Assembly: GCA_020410785.1 (NCBI GenBank)
Contig: CP084573.1
Span: 620,001-684,000 of the forward strand
Origin: Rickettsia endosymbiont of Culicoides impunctatus
GTDB lineage: Bacteria; Pseudomonadota; Alphaproteobacteria; Rickettsiales; Rickettsiaceae
Direction of reading: 5' to 3'
Length of the DNA stretch: 64,000 bases
The position numbers and the translations under genes are program-made. Under the pieces are notes generated by a model. The model was not told the DNA's origin and made no database searches. It saw only the letters and a program-made list of their open reading frames with translations. Positions within the stretch are counted from its first letter, which is position 1. Each line of letters opens with the position of its first letter. Shown piece after piece: positions 1 through 10,436 of the stretch.

Positions 1-9
1 AAAATTCCC

Positions 10-40
10 CAAAATTGACCTACAAAAAGGTCTATTTTTA
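10..40 (+). promoter_or_regulatory. Conserved upstream block of the truncated replication gene
   Basis: The stretch reading AAAATTGACCTACAAAA followed by a TCTATTTTT box matches, almost base for base, the region upstream of the second copy of this gene (minus strand, about 11066-11095). In the other copy the core is the near-perfect palindrome AAAATAGTCTATTTT. Conservation outside the coding frame suggests a promoter or an autoregulatory operator; no experiment or -10/-35 assignment is available, so the role is inferred. Confidence 0.35.
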
Positions 41-63
41 ACCGTTTTTCACGGGGAGAGAAT

Positions 64-159
64 ATGACAGAATCGTTAACTTTTTTCGATAACTTAGTTG
101 AAAACCCCGATACTATCTTTTATAATATAGTCGGTAATTTTGTAGAAGTCAAGATTTGA
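64..159 (+). pseudogene. N-terminal remnant of a DnaA_N-like replication protein
   Basis: The ATG at 64, preceded by a GGGGAGAG ribosome site, opens a frame starting MTESLTFF and containing LVENPDTIFYNIVGNFV. This closely matches the start of the replication-type protein on the minus strand at 11041 (LVENPDVIFYNFVGNFV). The match stops after about 28 codons, where the IS481-type element begins at 153; the stop at 157-159 lies inside the IS. Beyond the IS the frame does not resume the protein, so the rest of the gene was lost or replaced. It is a dead second copy. Confidence 0.7.
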
Positions 160-1318
160 TCTTACAGACCCCATAAATTAACTTATTAGATTGTCAGATA
201 AATTTTGACTGTCAGATAAGTGTTCAAGATACAAGATCTCATTATTTTTTTCAAACGCTAATTTTTTACTATCTTTAAAGGTTTGCATTGGAGTTTTACC
301 ATAGCAATACTTGCCGGAATGAGGACGTTCGTTATTATAATAATGTAACCAGGTATCAAGATCTTTTTGCAATTCAAAAAGTGAATTGTAAATCTTTTTA
401 CTCATTACAGTATCATAAAACTCATTTTTCATGGTTTTATGAAATCTCTCACATATCCCGTTAGTTTGAGGGGAATATGCTTTTGTAACGGTGGGTTCTA
501 TTCCTTCAATACTTAAAAACAATTCAAAGGCATGATGTTCTATATTTCCTTTATATTCAGTACCACGATCAGTTAATATACGTAGTATAGGAATACCTTG
601 TTCTTCGTACCAAGGTAGAACTCTATCATTTAACATATCAGCAGAGGTTATAGCTGTTTTGTCTGTGTATAATTTGGCATCCGTCACCCTGGAATAGCTA
701 TCGATAAAAGTTTGACCATAAACCTTACCTATTCCTTTAAAGTTGCCAACATAGTAAACATCTTGACAACCAAGATAGCCTGGATGTTCTGTCTCTATTT
801 CCCCATGTGCCTCTTTAAGATTCTTACGATTCTCCAAGACACGTAATTGAGCTTCCGTAAGTATAATGCCATCCTGAGCCATTTTAGTTTCTAAAGCTAC
901 TAGCCGTTTCTTAAGATTATTGAGATCGTTCCTAAGCCAGATAGATCTAATGCCGCCGGGAGATACTAAAATCCCATCTTTTTTTAATTCGTTCGATACA
1001 CGAAGTTGACCATAAGCGGGGTACTCTATTGCCATGTCTAATACCGCTTTCTCTACAATAGGATCAACTCATATTAGCCAATATGGGTTTCTTACGGCTT
1101 ATTTCATACAAGGCTTCATCGCCACCATTCTCATATAATTCCTTGAATCTATAATAACTATCTCTGCTATACCCCATTGTCTTACATGCACTAGATACAT
1201 TTCCTAAGCTTTTTGCTAGTTCAAGTAATCCTATTTTTGGTCTTATTATTTTCTGATTTAAATTCATTTTAATCTCCATTTAATAATTTGTTTATTTTAC
1301 TAAATGTAAGATTAAATC
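153..1318 (-). mobile_element. IS481-type insertion sequence
   Basis: The ends are inverted repeats: GATTTGATCTTACA at 153 and, as its reverse complement with one mismatch, TGTAAGATTAAATC ending at 1318. TCAA flanks both ends (149-152 and 1319-1322) and is the likely target duplication, though an end one base further out is possible. The element is 1166 bp and carries one transposase split by a frameshift. The family call rests on the transposase: an N-terminal helix-turn-helix and an rve-type integrase core. Confidence 0.7.
178..1267 (-). pseudogene. IS481-type transposase, frameshifted
   Basis: Two minus-strand frames make one transposase. The first (from the ATG at 1267, which has GGAG seven bases upstream, to about 1064) holds a helix-turn-helix around [20 protein letters not shown]. 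The second (about 1060 to 178) holds the rve/DDE integrase core, with FIDSYSRV, LTDRGTEYKG and NGICERFHKTMKNEF as the likely acidic triad. Around 1068 one extra base separates the frames: PILAN ends in frame one while [17 protein letters not shown] continues in the other. IS481 transposases are normally one chain of about 350 residues, so this copy is probably inactive unless it frameshifts during translation. Confidence 0.75.
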
Positions 1319-1352
1319 TCAACTACTTCAAATTAGTTCTTTGCTCATCTGC

Positions 1353-2324
1353 TTATTCTTCTCTTAGCTTTTCCATTTCTTCTTTTAACTTTTCTATTTT
1401 TTCAAGGGTTAGCCCGGTAAATTCAATGATTTCATCTATTGTCTTTCTTTTAGCCAACATTTTTTTTGCCATGACTATAGCGTTTTCTTTAATACCTTCA
1501 GCTTTTCCTTCAGCTTTTCCTTCAGCTTTACCTCTAGCTTCCCCTCTAGCTTCCCCTCTAGCTTCAGCATCTTCAATTTTTTGTTGCTCTACCGCTAAAT
1601 TATCAAGACGAGTTTTTACTATTTTCTCATAGGTACGCAATTCTTCTTCACTCCAGCTAGCTTGGTCTACAGCCTCAAAGGCTCTCCTAATAATTTCATC
1701 CTTACCTATTAAATGCTCTATTTCTGTTAATGTTAATGCACTATCTCCTGCATGCTTAAAAAAATACATCCACTTTTCTTCAATAGTTTTTAGATTTTCT
1801 ATAGTTTTATTAAATTTCGTCAACTCAAAAAAAACAAAGTAAAAATCTTTTAAATCATTGGCATAGGTCTTTGTATCTAAAAGACGATGCTCTGATTTCC
1901 AATGTTTTTTATCGTCAAACATCATAAAATCCGCTATTGCTAAAAATATTACTCCTTTTAATTTGGCATATACTGCCATTTTCTTGTATTCCTCATCTTC
2001 CTCAAGTATTTGCTGAGAATATGCTTTAGCTGCATAATATTGGGCTCTTTTTTCAAATCCTTTATGTTTACTTACTTGCATCTCTACGATTATTTGATTA
2101 CCGTTTTGATCTTGACATAGCACATCAACAATAGATTGCCTATATGCAGCAATATCTGGGTCTTGGTTAGTTGGTAAAAACGTTACATTAATTATTTTCT
2201 CATTTTCTTCAAGGCTGAGAACATCATTTAAAAAATGAACAAGTATATCTTTATTCTTTTCAGTACCAAATATTTGGCGAAAACAAAAATCATTTTTAGG
2301 ATCAAGAAATTTTGATAAAAACAT
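1353..2324 (-). CDS. Rpn family recombination-promoting nuclease/putative transposase
   Basis: The 323-residue protein begins FLDPKNDFCFRQIFG and contains QSIVDVLCQDQNGNQIIVEMQ, the D...ExQ core of the PD-(D/E)XK nuclease fold used by the Rpn/PDDEXK_2 family (Pfam PF12784-like). The family includes Escherichia coli RpnA-type nucleases and many rickettsial paralogues often labelled transposase. Residues 255-275 are a short tandem of GEAR/GKAE units, common near the C-terminus of this family and encoded by 12-bp DNA repeats; a helical end rich in Lys and Glu follows. It lies alone between an IS element and the phage block. Whether it nicks DNA here, or moves, cannot be told from sequence. Confidence 0.8.
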   Translation of the reverse strand: MFLSKFLDPKNDFCFRQIFGTEKNKDILVHFLNDVLSLEENEKIINVTFLPTNQDPDIAAYRQSIVDVLCQDQNGNQIIVEMQVSKHKGFEKRAQYYAAKAYSQQILEEDEEYKKMAVYAKLKGVIFLAIADFMMFDDKKHWKSEHRLLDTKTYANDLKDFYFVFFELTKFNKTIENLKTIEEKWMYFFKHAGDSALTLTEIEHLIGKDEIIRRAFEAVDQASWSEEELRTYEKIVKTRLDNLAVEQQKIEDAEARGEARGEARGKAEGKAEGKAEGIKENAIVMAKKMLAKRKTIDEIIEFTGLTLEKIEKLKEEMEKLREE

Positions 2325-2413
2325 ATAATATAACCTCTTAATTATTACTAAATGTTGCCTTTATTTATCTGGTTCATTTTAGCACCATCAATATTATTAA
2401 CTCCATCATCTTC

Positions 2414-2641
2414 TTAAGCCTGTGAGCATATATATAGGAACAAAGCCCGGTGTCCTTCAAGAAAGGCAGTGTACTCACTTTCCTGCCGAACGAAATTGCT
2501 ACGATATATGCCGCTCATCTGAGCTAAATCCTCTAATATTATTTTACCATCTTCTCCACTAAAAAGCTTGCAATAAATTGATTTTAATTGCTCTTTTGTT
2601 AGTAAATTTGGTGAAGATGAGGAGTTAATTGATAGTTTCAT
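2414..2641 (-). CDS. Small Bbp19-like phage protein
   Basis: A 75-residue protein directly downstream of the portal gene in the phage block. The central FSGEDGKIILEDLAQMSG and C-terminal AFLEGHRALFLYI resemble the small phage Bbp19-like family, which sits beside portal genes in podoviruses. It has no membrane segment or signal. It appears intact although its neighbours are broken. The identification is by motif and position; the function in the virion is unknown. Confidence is moderate because the protein is short. Confidence 0.5.
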   Translation of the reverse strand: MKLSINSSSSPNLLTKEQLKSIYCKLFSGEDGKIILEDLAQMSGIYRSNFVRQESEYTAFLEGHRALFLYICSQA

Positions 2642-2651
2642 TGGTTATTCC

Positions 2652-4230
2652 TTACCCTTGTATCTGTTGCTGTTGTAACTGTTGCATTTGCATCATCTTA
2701 CGTTGTTGTCTGATTTGTAATAGTTCTTGTTCGTTTTTGAGGATTGAGCTTGGAGCTCCTCGCAACTCAAAAAATAGTTTAAAACATTCATCCCAATTAA
2801 TATTATCGTATATCTCAGGAAAAAAGTTACTGATACCACTTCGTTGGAAGAAACCTAATACTTGCTCAACACTAGATATTGCTGATGTTTTCTGAGCCCT
2901 GGATAATGGTGAAACATATTCAATCTCTATCTCAGGAGGGTTTGTTGCTCCCTCTAAGATTGGTACTCTGTTATATTTAATCAGTGTCTGATATATCACC
3001 ATGATTAACGGATTTAACAACTCACTCTCGATTCTACCAACCATCGGGGACATTAAACGATATTGTTCCTCCGTTCTAATTTGTACCTCGGTGGCAGTCA
3101 TTTCTTTATTTTCCTTTTGCATCCTGAATATATCGATATAGAATGCCTTATATATAGCATCCCGACATTGATTTTGTTCTATCTCAGTAGGTAAGATATT
3201 TTCCATACCAGTTAATGGTATTATTTTATCTGCCATACCATTACGATAGAAATTAACACTGCCTGGCGTAGTATAGAGTGGTAAGTAATATCCGTCTTTT
3301 GGCACTAATAATGGTGGGTCTAGTTGTTTCTGGGCTACTTTCAGGGTAATTTGCCTTAAACTATTGAGCAATTTAATATCAGGTAGCACATGATGAGCTG
3401 GAGCATAGCCGTATACTTCACCTTCTTCTTTTACCCACCGCGTTACAAAAAACGGGAAATAAGAATAACCTGATTGACTAATAATTTTTTGTTCAGCTAG
3501 GTAGATATATTCTGAGCTATATTCAAGTGTTGATGAGCTAGATGTTGAGGGCTAGATGTTACCGTTGCTTTTCTGCCTTTATTTCTCTGGTTTTGAGCTT
3601 GTGGGCTAACTATGTGCAATATTTCTACTATTTCATCAGGATTCCGGGCTAATCTTTCCTTGAAAGGGGTAAACTCTGTCCATTTAGCTGATGCAGTTTT
3701 AATTGGCATGCTAAATAGTCGGTACATTGTATTAACAAAGCCAAACTTGTCCTCTTCAAAATAACATTCCTGTAAATTAATATTACGGAAGAACAGAGTT
3801 TGTGCTAATTCTATATCTTCTTCAACATAAAATATTGCAGTGCCAAAAGCAGCTAGATTTAGAAAAAACTGATGAATCTGACTATAAAAATTAGAAGTCG
3901 GATTATTGAATATATCCATTAGGGTTTTTTCTAGCATTTGGGCTAGCATGTTGCGTTCAGCTGGGGTCTAAATGTTCTTGCTGCTCGTCATTTTCACGAT
4001 ACTATAGTAAGGTTAAACCAGTTCATTGCTGGATTTACTAGCAAGCTTTGTAAGCCTGATGCTAATTGCTCTCTTGACCAAATAGAAGTTGAATCAAATA
4101 TTACCTTATTACTCTCAGTTTGTGGACAAACATATTTCTTCAGCTCATCCCATATATGATGCCATTTCTCCCGCTTGCTTTTGAGATTGTCAAAATATTC
4201 AATCTTTTTGTTTAAATCATTATCAGCCAT
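2652..4230 (-). pseudogene. Podovirus-type portal (head-tail connector) protein, decayed
   Basis: Three minus-strand pieces in different frames read as one portal of the T7 gp8/Head-tail_con type. The first (4230-3994) gives KREKWHHIWDELKKYVCPQT and LVNPAMNWFNLTI. The second (3949 to about 3540) gives EKTLMDIFNNPTSNFYSQIH. The third (about 3560-2652) contains YSYFPFFVTRWVKEEGEVYG, APAHHVLPDIKLLNSLRQIT and a Gln-rich end. Frameshifts lie near 4000, 3965 and 3540; the linking frame reads ENDEQQEHLD between the first two. The portal normally forms the DNA-packaging ring at the capsid vertex. With three lesions it cannot be made whole, so no virion should form. Confidence 0.7.
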
Positions 4231-5808
4231 AAGCTGTTACCATATTACGGGTTGAATTTGAGTTTATAGTTGAGTTTGGGTTTAAATATGGCTCACCAAG
4301 CTTCTTTGATACTTTCTTGAGTTTCTTGATAAAATCGTTATCATATAACACCTCATAATTATATTGCTTACCGCTAGCGGCTGTCATGCTAGGCAAACCA
4401 AGGGTTAACCCTTCAATATCCTTAAGCGAGACTACCTTGCCAAGAGATTCAGATAATTGTGGCAAATCGTTTAATCGGGGTACTGACCGCATGTTAAAAT
4501 GCTCCACTGCTTGTTTTAAACCACCAAGTTCAGCTATCGGCATTTTTTCTAGTCCTGATCTACCATATCTTGCCATTTGCTCTAAATTACCTGACATACC
4601 ATCATATTGATGGTTATTAGCAAGATCAACTGGTTCAATTCCCCCTCTAAGTCTATGCATAATATTTGATGTATTCAAGTAATGACCAATACCAACCAAT
4701 GGAGCTAAACATTTGTTACTCCAAAACCTATCTGTCCAAGTGTATTGAAGTTCCTCCCGCTACAGTTGCTGCTCCCCCTGCTCCTAGTGATGTGAGTCCC
4801 ATTCCAGCTCCAAAAGTTAAGGCAGCCAAGAGCTGTCCCCTGTACCAAACCTGTAATGTCGGCTGAGTCCTCATATTTCCCAGCTCGCCATTTTACATCG
4901 TGAGCATAACTATCCAACTGTCTTTGAGCAGATGAACCATAATCATTTAATCGGTTTTGCAGACCTTCAATATGCGATTGTCTACTAGCATAATCAGCCG
5001 CTATTTGTTCTTCTCTGTTTTGGTGTTGTTTATATTGTTCAATGCAGCTAATTAATTGATGTCTTGCCTGATCAAAATTACCAGTATCTTGCAATAGACG
5101 ATCTTGACTTGCTTGATAGTTACCTAACTGATGCCTAAGCTCTGCTTTTTCACTACTTATATTTTTGTGTTCCCTGGTAATATCATTCATAGAATGACGT
5201 ATTTTCTCTTCTATTGCCTGACGTTGTTTTTTTAACGAATCAACATCTTGCTGATGTTTGGCAATTGTGCTGCCTGCTTCTTCTTCGGTTAAGCCTCGCA
5301 AACTGTCTTTTTGCTGGGCTACTCGGTCGTAGAGATTTTGGAAAACGCCTGGTAATTGCTCCACCTGTCTCATTCTTGCTTCAAGAGCTGGAGCCTTCTG
5401 TTGCAATGCTGCAAAAGATTGTTTAAGTTGCTCGCCTGAGAAAGATAGCCTAGCTCTTTGGGCTTCTATGTTCTTTAAACCACTATCATATTGGCTAGCA
5501 TACTGATTTAATTGGTTTTCCATCGCATAGCTTCTATTGCTATGTTGGTATTTTTGCTCCTCTAGAGAACGTAAACCCTGCATCGATTGTTGTATTTCGC
5601 GAGATAGATTATTGATATTAGTTTGTGCTTCACGAGCATAATTATTATGGCGATCCTGCGATTCCTCATAGTTACGCTTGCACTTTTTTGTATCAGAACC
5701 AGTGAGATATTTGCCACCAGGAACATACTTAGAAACAAAATTAGAAACATCCCGGCTAAAGTAAGTTCCAACTATACTTGCAACTGCCAGGGCTGGTAAC
5801 CAGAACAT
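4223..5808 (-). pseudogene. Coiled-coil phage structural protein, frameshifted
   Basis: From 5808 to about 4860 one frame encodes a short hydrophobic start (MFWLPALAVASIVG) and some 260 residues of Gln/Glu/Arg-rich coiled coil. The coding frame then shifts: a glycine/alanine-rich stretch, LLAALTFGAGMGLTSLGAGG, lies in another frame near 4850-4760, and a third frame from about 4725 continues as LAPLVGIGHYLNTSNIMHRL to the stop at 4223. The pieces probably formed one protein of about 520 residues. Between terminase and portal genes, a virion or DNA-ejection protein is plausible, but I recognise no named family. Assignment of the last piece to the same gene is inference. Confidence 0.5.
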
Positions 5809-5866
5809 TATACTACCTCGCCTATATTATTGTTGTTTATATTTATACTACTTGCATCCATCATCT

Positions 5867-7250
5867 TTACCTCTCCAAAGAATTATAATCATTCATTACT
5901 TTACGATATTTTAGTATGTTATATTGTGATTGCTGTTGCTCATTACCAGTTTTAACATCCATCGCTAAATAACAAAAACTCTCAGTTATATCAGTAGCTC
6001 TTGAGGAGCTAGAATGCACACCCCTTTTAGTGGCATCAAACTCATAGAGACCGTTAATACCACGCTGACATTTCTCGGCATCTATTCGGCACTTGCCTAG
6101 CAGATTTCTAGCTTTAGTTATCATTTCCTCTCGTAAATATTTCCTACCAATAGCAAAAGGTGGGAATCCTACTTTTTCGGCTATCTCGTTAGCTTGTTGT
6201 AATCGAGTATCCAAAGTCGGCATTTGTCTTCGACTCATATCATGCGGCAATACGTTACGCCCATATTGATAGGGTCTAGTTCTTAAATGATTAAGATAAA
6301 ACTCTAAATCTTTGCCCCTATTCATATAAAAATCGATAATATCAATATAATCTTGTTTCTCTTGAACGAACCAAATCACCGTATAATCAACAATACCTAT
6401 ATCCCAGTAAGTATTAACCTGATAGCTTGCATCAAATGGCACATAGCCAATACGCCCCTGACTTTCAGCTAACCGTAATTGTTCAACAAAGGTACCGCCT
6501 TGATCACCTCTCTTGTAACGATAGGCAGCAAAATCACAATAAAACTCTCTTTGAATTTCTTCGTTAGTCATATCGACAGAATCCAACTTATTTTTATCGA
6601 CTAATGGTTGTCCCTCATTATCCGTAGTATCTTCAATAGTTTTTATTTGGCAAAATACTTCCGAACTATCCTGATATTTCCGGTATAATTCTTCGCCATG
6701 GGTTAATTTTGGATTATCGGAAGGCGTATAAAGATAAAGCAACCAGGCATTATTACGAATTACCATCGGCTCTATAACGCAACTCATAGCTCGTGGATCA
6801 TGGTAAGAATATTCTGAGATAACCGCTCCCTTAATACCACTCCCTCTGATAGTAGCATAACGATCACTACCGACAAACTGAATCACTGAGCCATTTTTAA
6901 ATAATATCCGTTGCTTATATTGCTGACTACGAGCAATAATGCCTTTAGGGATAAATGACATATAAGGACGCCCCGATAATGTCATACCATCCCATACGCT
7001 CATTTTAGCTTGATTATAGGTAGGGTAGACATACCAATAAATGCCAACTTCTCAAATAGCACTAGCAGTGATCCAGTTAATACCCATAATATCCTTACCA
7101 GCCCTTCTATGCCAAAGGCAATAGCTTTCTTACCACCCGAGTATAAATATCTCCACAAAGGTAATTGGAATGGATAGGGTGACACTCCACCGGAAATTTA
7201 ATGCTGCTAGAATTAGCTAGCTCTTTGTTGGTTTTACTAGTAGTTTCCAT
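5867..7250 (-). pseudogene. Phage terminase large subunit, decayed
   Basis: The ATG at 7250 overlaps the stop of the small terminase gene, a typical coupled start. The protein reads QLPLWRYLYSGGKKAIAF, then in a shifted frame WHRRAGKDIMGINW (the Walker A-like HRRAGKD of terminases), an in-frame TGA at 7052-7054, then WYVYPTYNQAKMSVWDGM. The intact 378-codon remainder (7003-5867) holds GSDRYATIRGSGIKGAVISE (Walker B region) and the nuclease-domain DIGIVDYTVIWFV. Lesions: a frame change near 7195, a one-base deletion in a T run near 7115 and the TGA. Terminase cuts and packages phage DNA; this copy cannot be translated whole. Confidence 0.75.
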
Positions 7251-7774
7251 CACATTGAACTATCTGCCCCATAAGATTCTATTTCAAAATTAGTTACATC
7301 AATCATCTTTGCCATTTCTTGGGCTTTTGCTGTTTGTTCAGCTTCATCAGTATTTTTCCTATGATAACTAGTATCATACTTTCTCGTTTGGTATTTCTGT
7401 GAATTAGCTTTAAGATATTCCAGTAAAGACTTAGAACAATATTTTTTCTTAGTAGCAATTGCCTGATTATCCTTGTTATAGGTCACTTCCTCATAACCGT
7501 TAATTGCCCTATCATATAATACCCCTTCTGCTCTATCTACTGCAATTGCTAAAGCTAAATTGACACATTTAGCTAAATATTTATCGCTATTAATAATCCG
7601 ATGCAACCTAAGTGGCGAGATACAACCAGCCTTTTTAGCGGCAATAACTATGTTACCATGCTCACAAAGATATAATAGGAAATTAGAGATATCCTCTATT
7701 GAACCAAACTTACTGATGGTACTAGATGATATCTTTGCTAAATATTTTTCAAACAAACCATAATTTTTAATCAT
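7250..7774 (-). CDS. Putative phage terminase small subunit
   Basis: This intact 174-residue protein lies immediately upstream of the terminase large subunit and overlaps its start by a few bases. Residues about 25-75 (SIEDISNFLLYLCEHGNIVI followed by AAKKAGCISPLRLHRIINSD) look like a helix-turn-helix that steps through AAKKAG...RLHRI, as small terminases use to bind packaging sites. The lysine-rich middle and C-terminal RKYDTSYHRKN fit DNA binding. Family assignment rests mainly on order and size. It is the first gene of the phage operon. Confidence 0.55.
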   Translation of the reverse strand: MIKNYGLFEKYLAKISSSTISKFGSIEDISNFLLYLCEHGNIVIAAKKAGCISPLRLHRIINSDKYLAKCVNLALAIAVDRAEGVLYDRAINGYEEVTYNKDNQAIATKKKYCSKSLLEYLKANSQKYQTRKYDTSYHRKNTDEAEQTAKAQEMAKMIDVTNFEIESYGADSSM

Positions 7775-8357
7775 ATAGAACTCTTTAAAAATTCCTTGTA
7801 ATAACCTCTATTATACCTGACTTCCAGGTTTTTTGCCAGTTGATTCACTAAAATTCCTCTTATGTTTTGCATAGTATTACAACTAGTAATTGCTGTCAAT
7901 AGCTTATTTTCTATTTTTTATATTATTATTAAATTTTTATTCAAGCAATATAAAAATGCTAATTCTTGTAAAATAAAAACTAAAAAAAGTGAAATTTTTT
8001 AATAACAAGTGACTAATTACCTCAAAAAATTTTTCGCGAAACGCCCCCCTATACCCCATTTTGCAACGTGGACACCCCCCGGGTGATTTCACGGGCAATT
8101 TTTGCCCAAAAATGTAAAAAAGTGACAAAAATTGGTTAAAAACAACCAGTTTAAGGCGGAACGTTACGTTAATAACGTAAGATCCTATTCTTGTAAGCCG
8201 CATTACTCTCATATTTTCCAAACCCTTACAATTTCATATGTGATTTGTATGTACCTTTCAACCTTCAGTAACTGGTGGATTATTATTAATTCTTTTGTAA
8301 TCATTCTTTTTTTGCTTAATACAATTAGTCTTTTGCTCTATTTGCCATAGCTTACAG
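7775..8357. other. Gene-free spacer between phage block and replication gene
   Basis: No convincing gene. It holds a GC-rich island (about 8040-8095) in an otherwise very AT-rich stretch, and a perfect hairpin GGGCAA-TTT-TTGCCC at 8093-8107. The hairpin is not followed by a T run on either transcribed side, so it is not a standard terminator. Confidence 0.5.
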
Positions 8358-9646
8358 TCAAGCCATTCTATCGACTTTCATAAACTCAAAAGTATAATTA
8401 TGGCTGCTGCAAGCCTCCTCCAAAACTCTCCCGTAATGATTTATAATCCAATCCCCAACAAAGGGACTGGGTGGTTTAAGAATGAGCTTATTGCAAGTAG
8501 TATCTTCTTCAATTGCTTCTAACTTGCTGAACCACGCTTTATCGATGAGTTCACCGTATAACTTTATCAAATATTTCCGTATTTTATACCACACTGACTC
8601 TGGGTTTAGTTCACTTAGCTCTAAATAATAATCCGATGGAGTTCTTTTGTTAGTAATACGCAATTGTTGAACCTCTTTGCCATATACCTCTTGCACTTGC
8701 TTAAGTAATGTGTCTTTATCACTTTCTGACAAAGAGATATCTGCTAAATCAATTTTGTATTCATCGTCACATACTCCAAAAAAACTGCACTTCATCAGTA
8801 TTTCATCAGCAATATCAGAGTCAAAAGCCCCAACAATTTTGCGTTTCAACTGACTCAGTGGCTTAGTGTCCTTATTATTTTCTACCTTCCGTAAACGCGT
8901 CTCTCTTGCCTTAATAGCATTATTCTTCCCGAAGTTAAAGTTTGGGTTATTTGCCATAGATGGTGGACGCATTTCATGAATCAAAGTTTTTTTCATGTAA
9001 TTCAGCACTGCTTCCTTGCAGGGAAAGCGATTATTAGGAGACTTTTCGCTATGTTTAATCAACAGCTTATTAACATAACTCAATTCGTAGTTACGACCTG
9101 TTCTCCTTCTTAACAAAGCCGCATCTTCCTCAGTTAATGGGTAAAATTCCTCTAGCTTCCTAGGCGAATACCAACCTTTAGCCCTTTTGGTAATATTGCT
9201 AATCCAACTTGCAGCTTCCGGCTGTTGCTCAGCCTCATTGCTACTTGAAGAACCGCCTGTTAAGTCTAAATCTGAGTCTGAGTCTGACTCATCATCAGTT
9301 GGAGATGCGTCGCCGGAATTACTGTCTGGGGAATTGTAAGGTAACGTTTCACTTACTGAGCTTACCTTTACCTCCTGAGGTAAATTAAAGCTTTGCTCCT
9401 CAGTTGACTTAAGCTCTGACGAATTTTGTTCACCTGAGCTTACCGTTACTTCAAGCGGCAAATTAAAGCTTGGCTCCTCAGTTGACTCAAGCTCTGGTAA
9501 ATTCTGTTCACCCCTTTTTACCTTTACCTCCTGCGGCAAATTAAAGCCTGGCTCCTTAGTTGATTCAAGCTCTGGCAAACTTTGTCCACAATTTTGTCCA
9601 CAAAAACAATCCTTTTTACCGCATCTAGGTTCTGTTGACAAAATTT

Positions 9647-10399
9647 TTAACGTAACCATATTAAAGCTCCAACAAAATTTAGAAAGGCTAAAAAGGTGGT
9701 TGGGGCTTTATCAAACCTAGAAAATATACGCCTAAAATATTTGATTTTACCAAAGAAACATTCAATTAAATGGCGTTCTTTATAAATATGTTTATCATAT
9801 TCACGTTGTACTTTACGATTAGATTTTGGTGGTATAACAACCTCACACCCCTTATTTTCTAAGCTTTCTACAAACGCACTACTATCATATCCTTTATCGC
9901 CTATCACCGTCGTATTCTGAACATCTTTAGTAAGATTTTCAGCCTGAGTGATATCATTTCTTTGCCCAGCAGTTAGTATAAACTTCAGTGGGTTACCCAA
10001 TGCATCAACGAGGGCATGAATTTTAGTACTAAAACCACCTTTGCTTCTACCTAAAGCTGCTTCCTCTTGATTACCTTTAATATATCCAGATGAGCAAGCA
10101 TGTGCTCTTACAATAGTTGCATCAATCATCATTGATTCCATATCTACATCTACTTTAACATGATCCATTAAAGCTTCCCATATACCTTTGTCAACCCATC
10201 TCTTAAATCTGCGATAAACACTGTACCAACAACCATAATAATCAGGCAGAAGACGCCATTGACAACCTGTTCTAGCAATAAACCATATTGCTTCAATAAA
10301 CTGTCTTATTTTTTCCTCATTCTTGTTGTGTATAGCTTTTTTTTTCTTAAAAAATGATAAAATTGCTTCCCATGCTTGGTCTTCTATGTAATACTTCAT
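9647..10399 (-). CDS. IS5-family transposase
   Basis: A 250-residue DDE transposase starting MKYYIEDQAWEAI at 10399; the frame is open 13 codons further upstream, but that extension is encoded by a hairpin and is unlikely to be protein. The N-terminal part (RQFIEAIWFIARTGCQWRLL, WYSVYRRFKRW) is the IS5 N-terminal domain. Catalytic acids are in MMIDATIVRAH, TVIGDKGYDS and KERHLIECFFGKIKYFRRI. It is intact and likely functional. It ends nearly at the left inverted repeat, as in IS5-type elements. Confidence 0.9.
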   Translation of the reverse strand: MKYYIEDQAWEAILSFFKKKKAIHNKNEEKIRQFIEAIWFIARTGCQWRLLPDYYGCWYSVYRRFKRWVDKGIWEALMDHVKVDVDMESMMIDATIVRAHACSSGYIKGNQEEAALGRSKGGFSTKIHALVDALGNPLKFILTAGQRNDITQAENLTKDVQNTTVIGDKGYDSSAFVESLENKGCEVVIPPKSNRKVQREYDKHIYKERHLIECFFGKIKYFRRIFSRFDKAPTTFLAFLNFVGALIWLR

Positions 10400-10402
10400 A
10401 TC

Positions 10403-10436
10403 GGTAGTTTCTTGGTTTCGATAACTAGAAACTACC
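10403..10436. repeat. Perfect hairpin just upstream of the IS5 transposase start
   Basis: GGTAGTTTCT at 10403-10412 and its exact complement at 10427-10436 enclose a 14-base loop, ending four bases from the transposase ATG. Hairpins near the start of transposase genes can block expression from outside transcription; that role is inferred here. Confidence 0.5.

Noticed and set aside
7937-8350. Overlapping short frames on both strands upstream of the phage block
   Set aside because: No start signals or recognisable domains; composition does not look coding.
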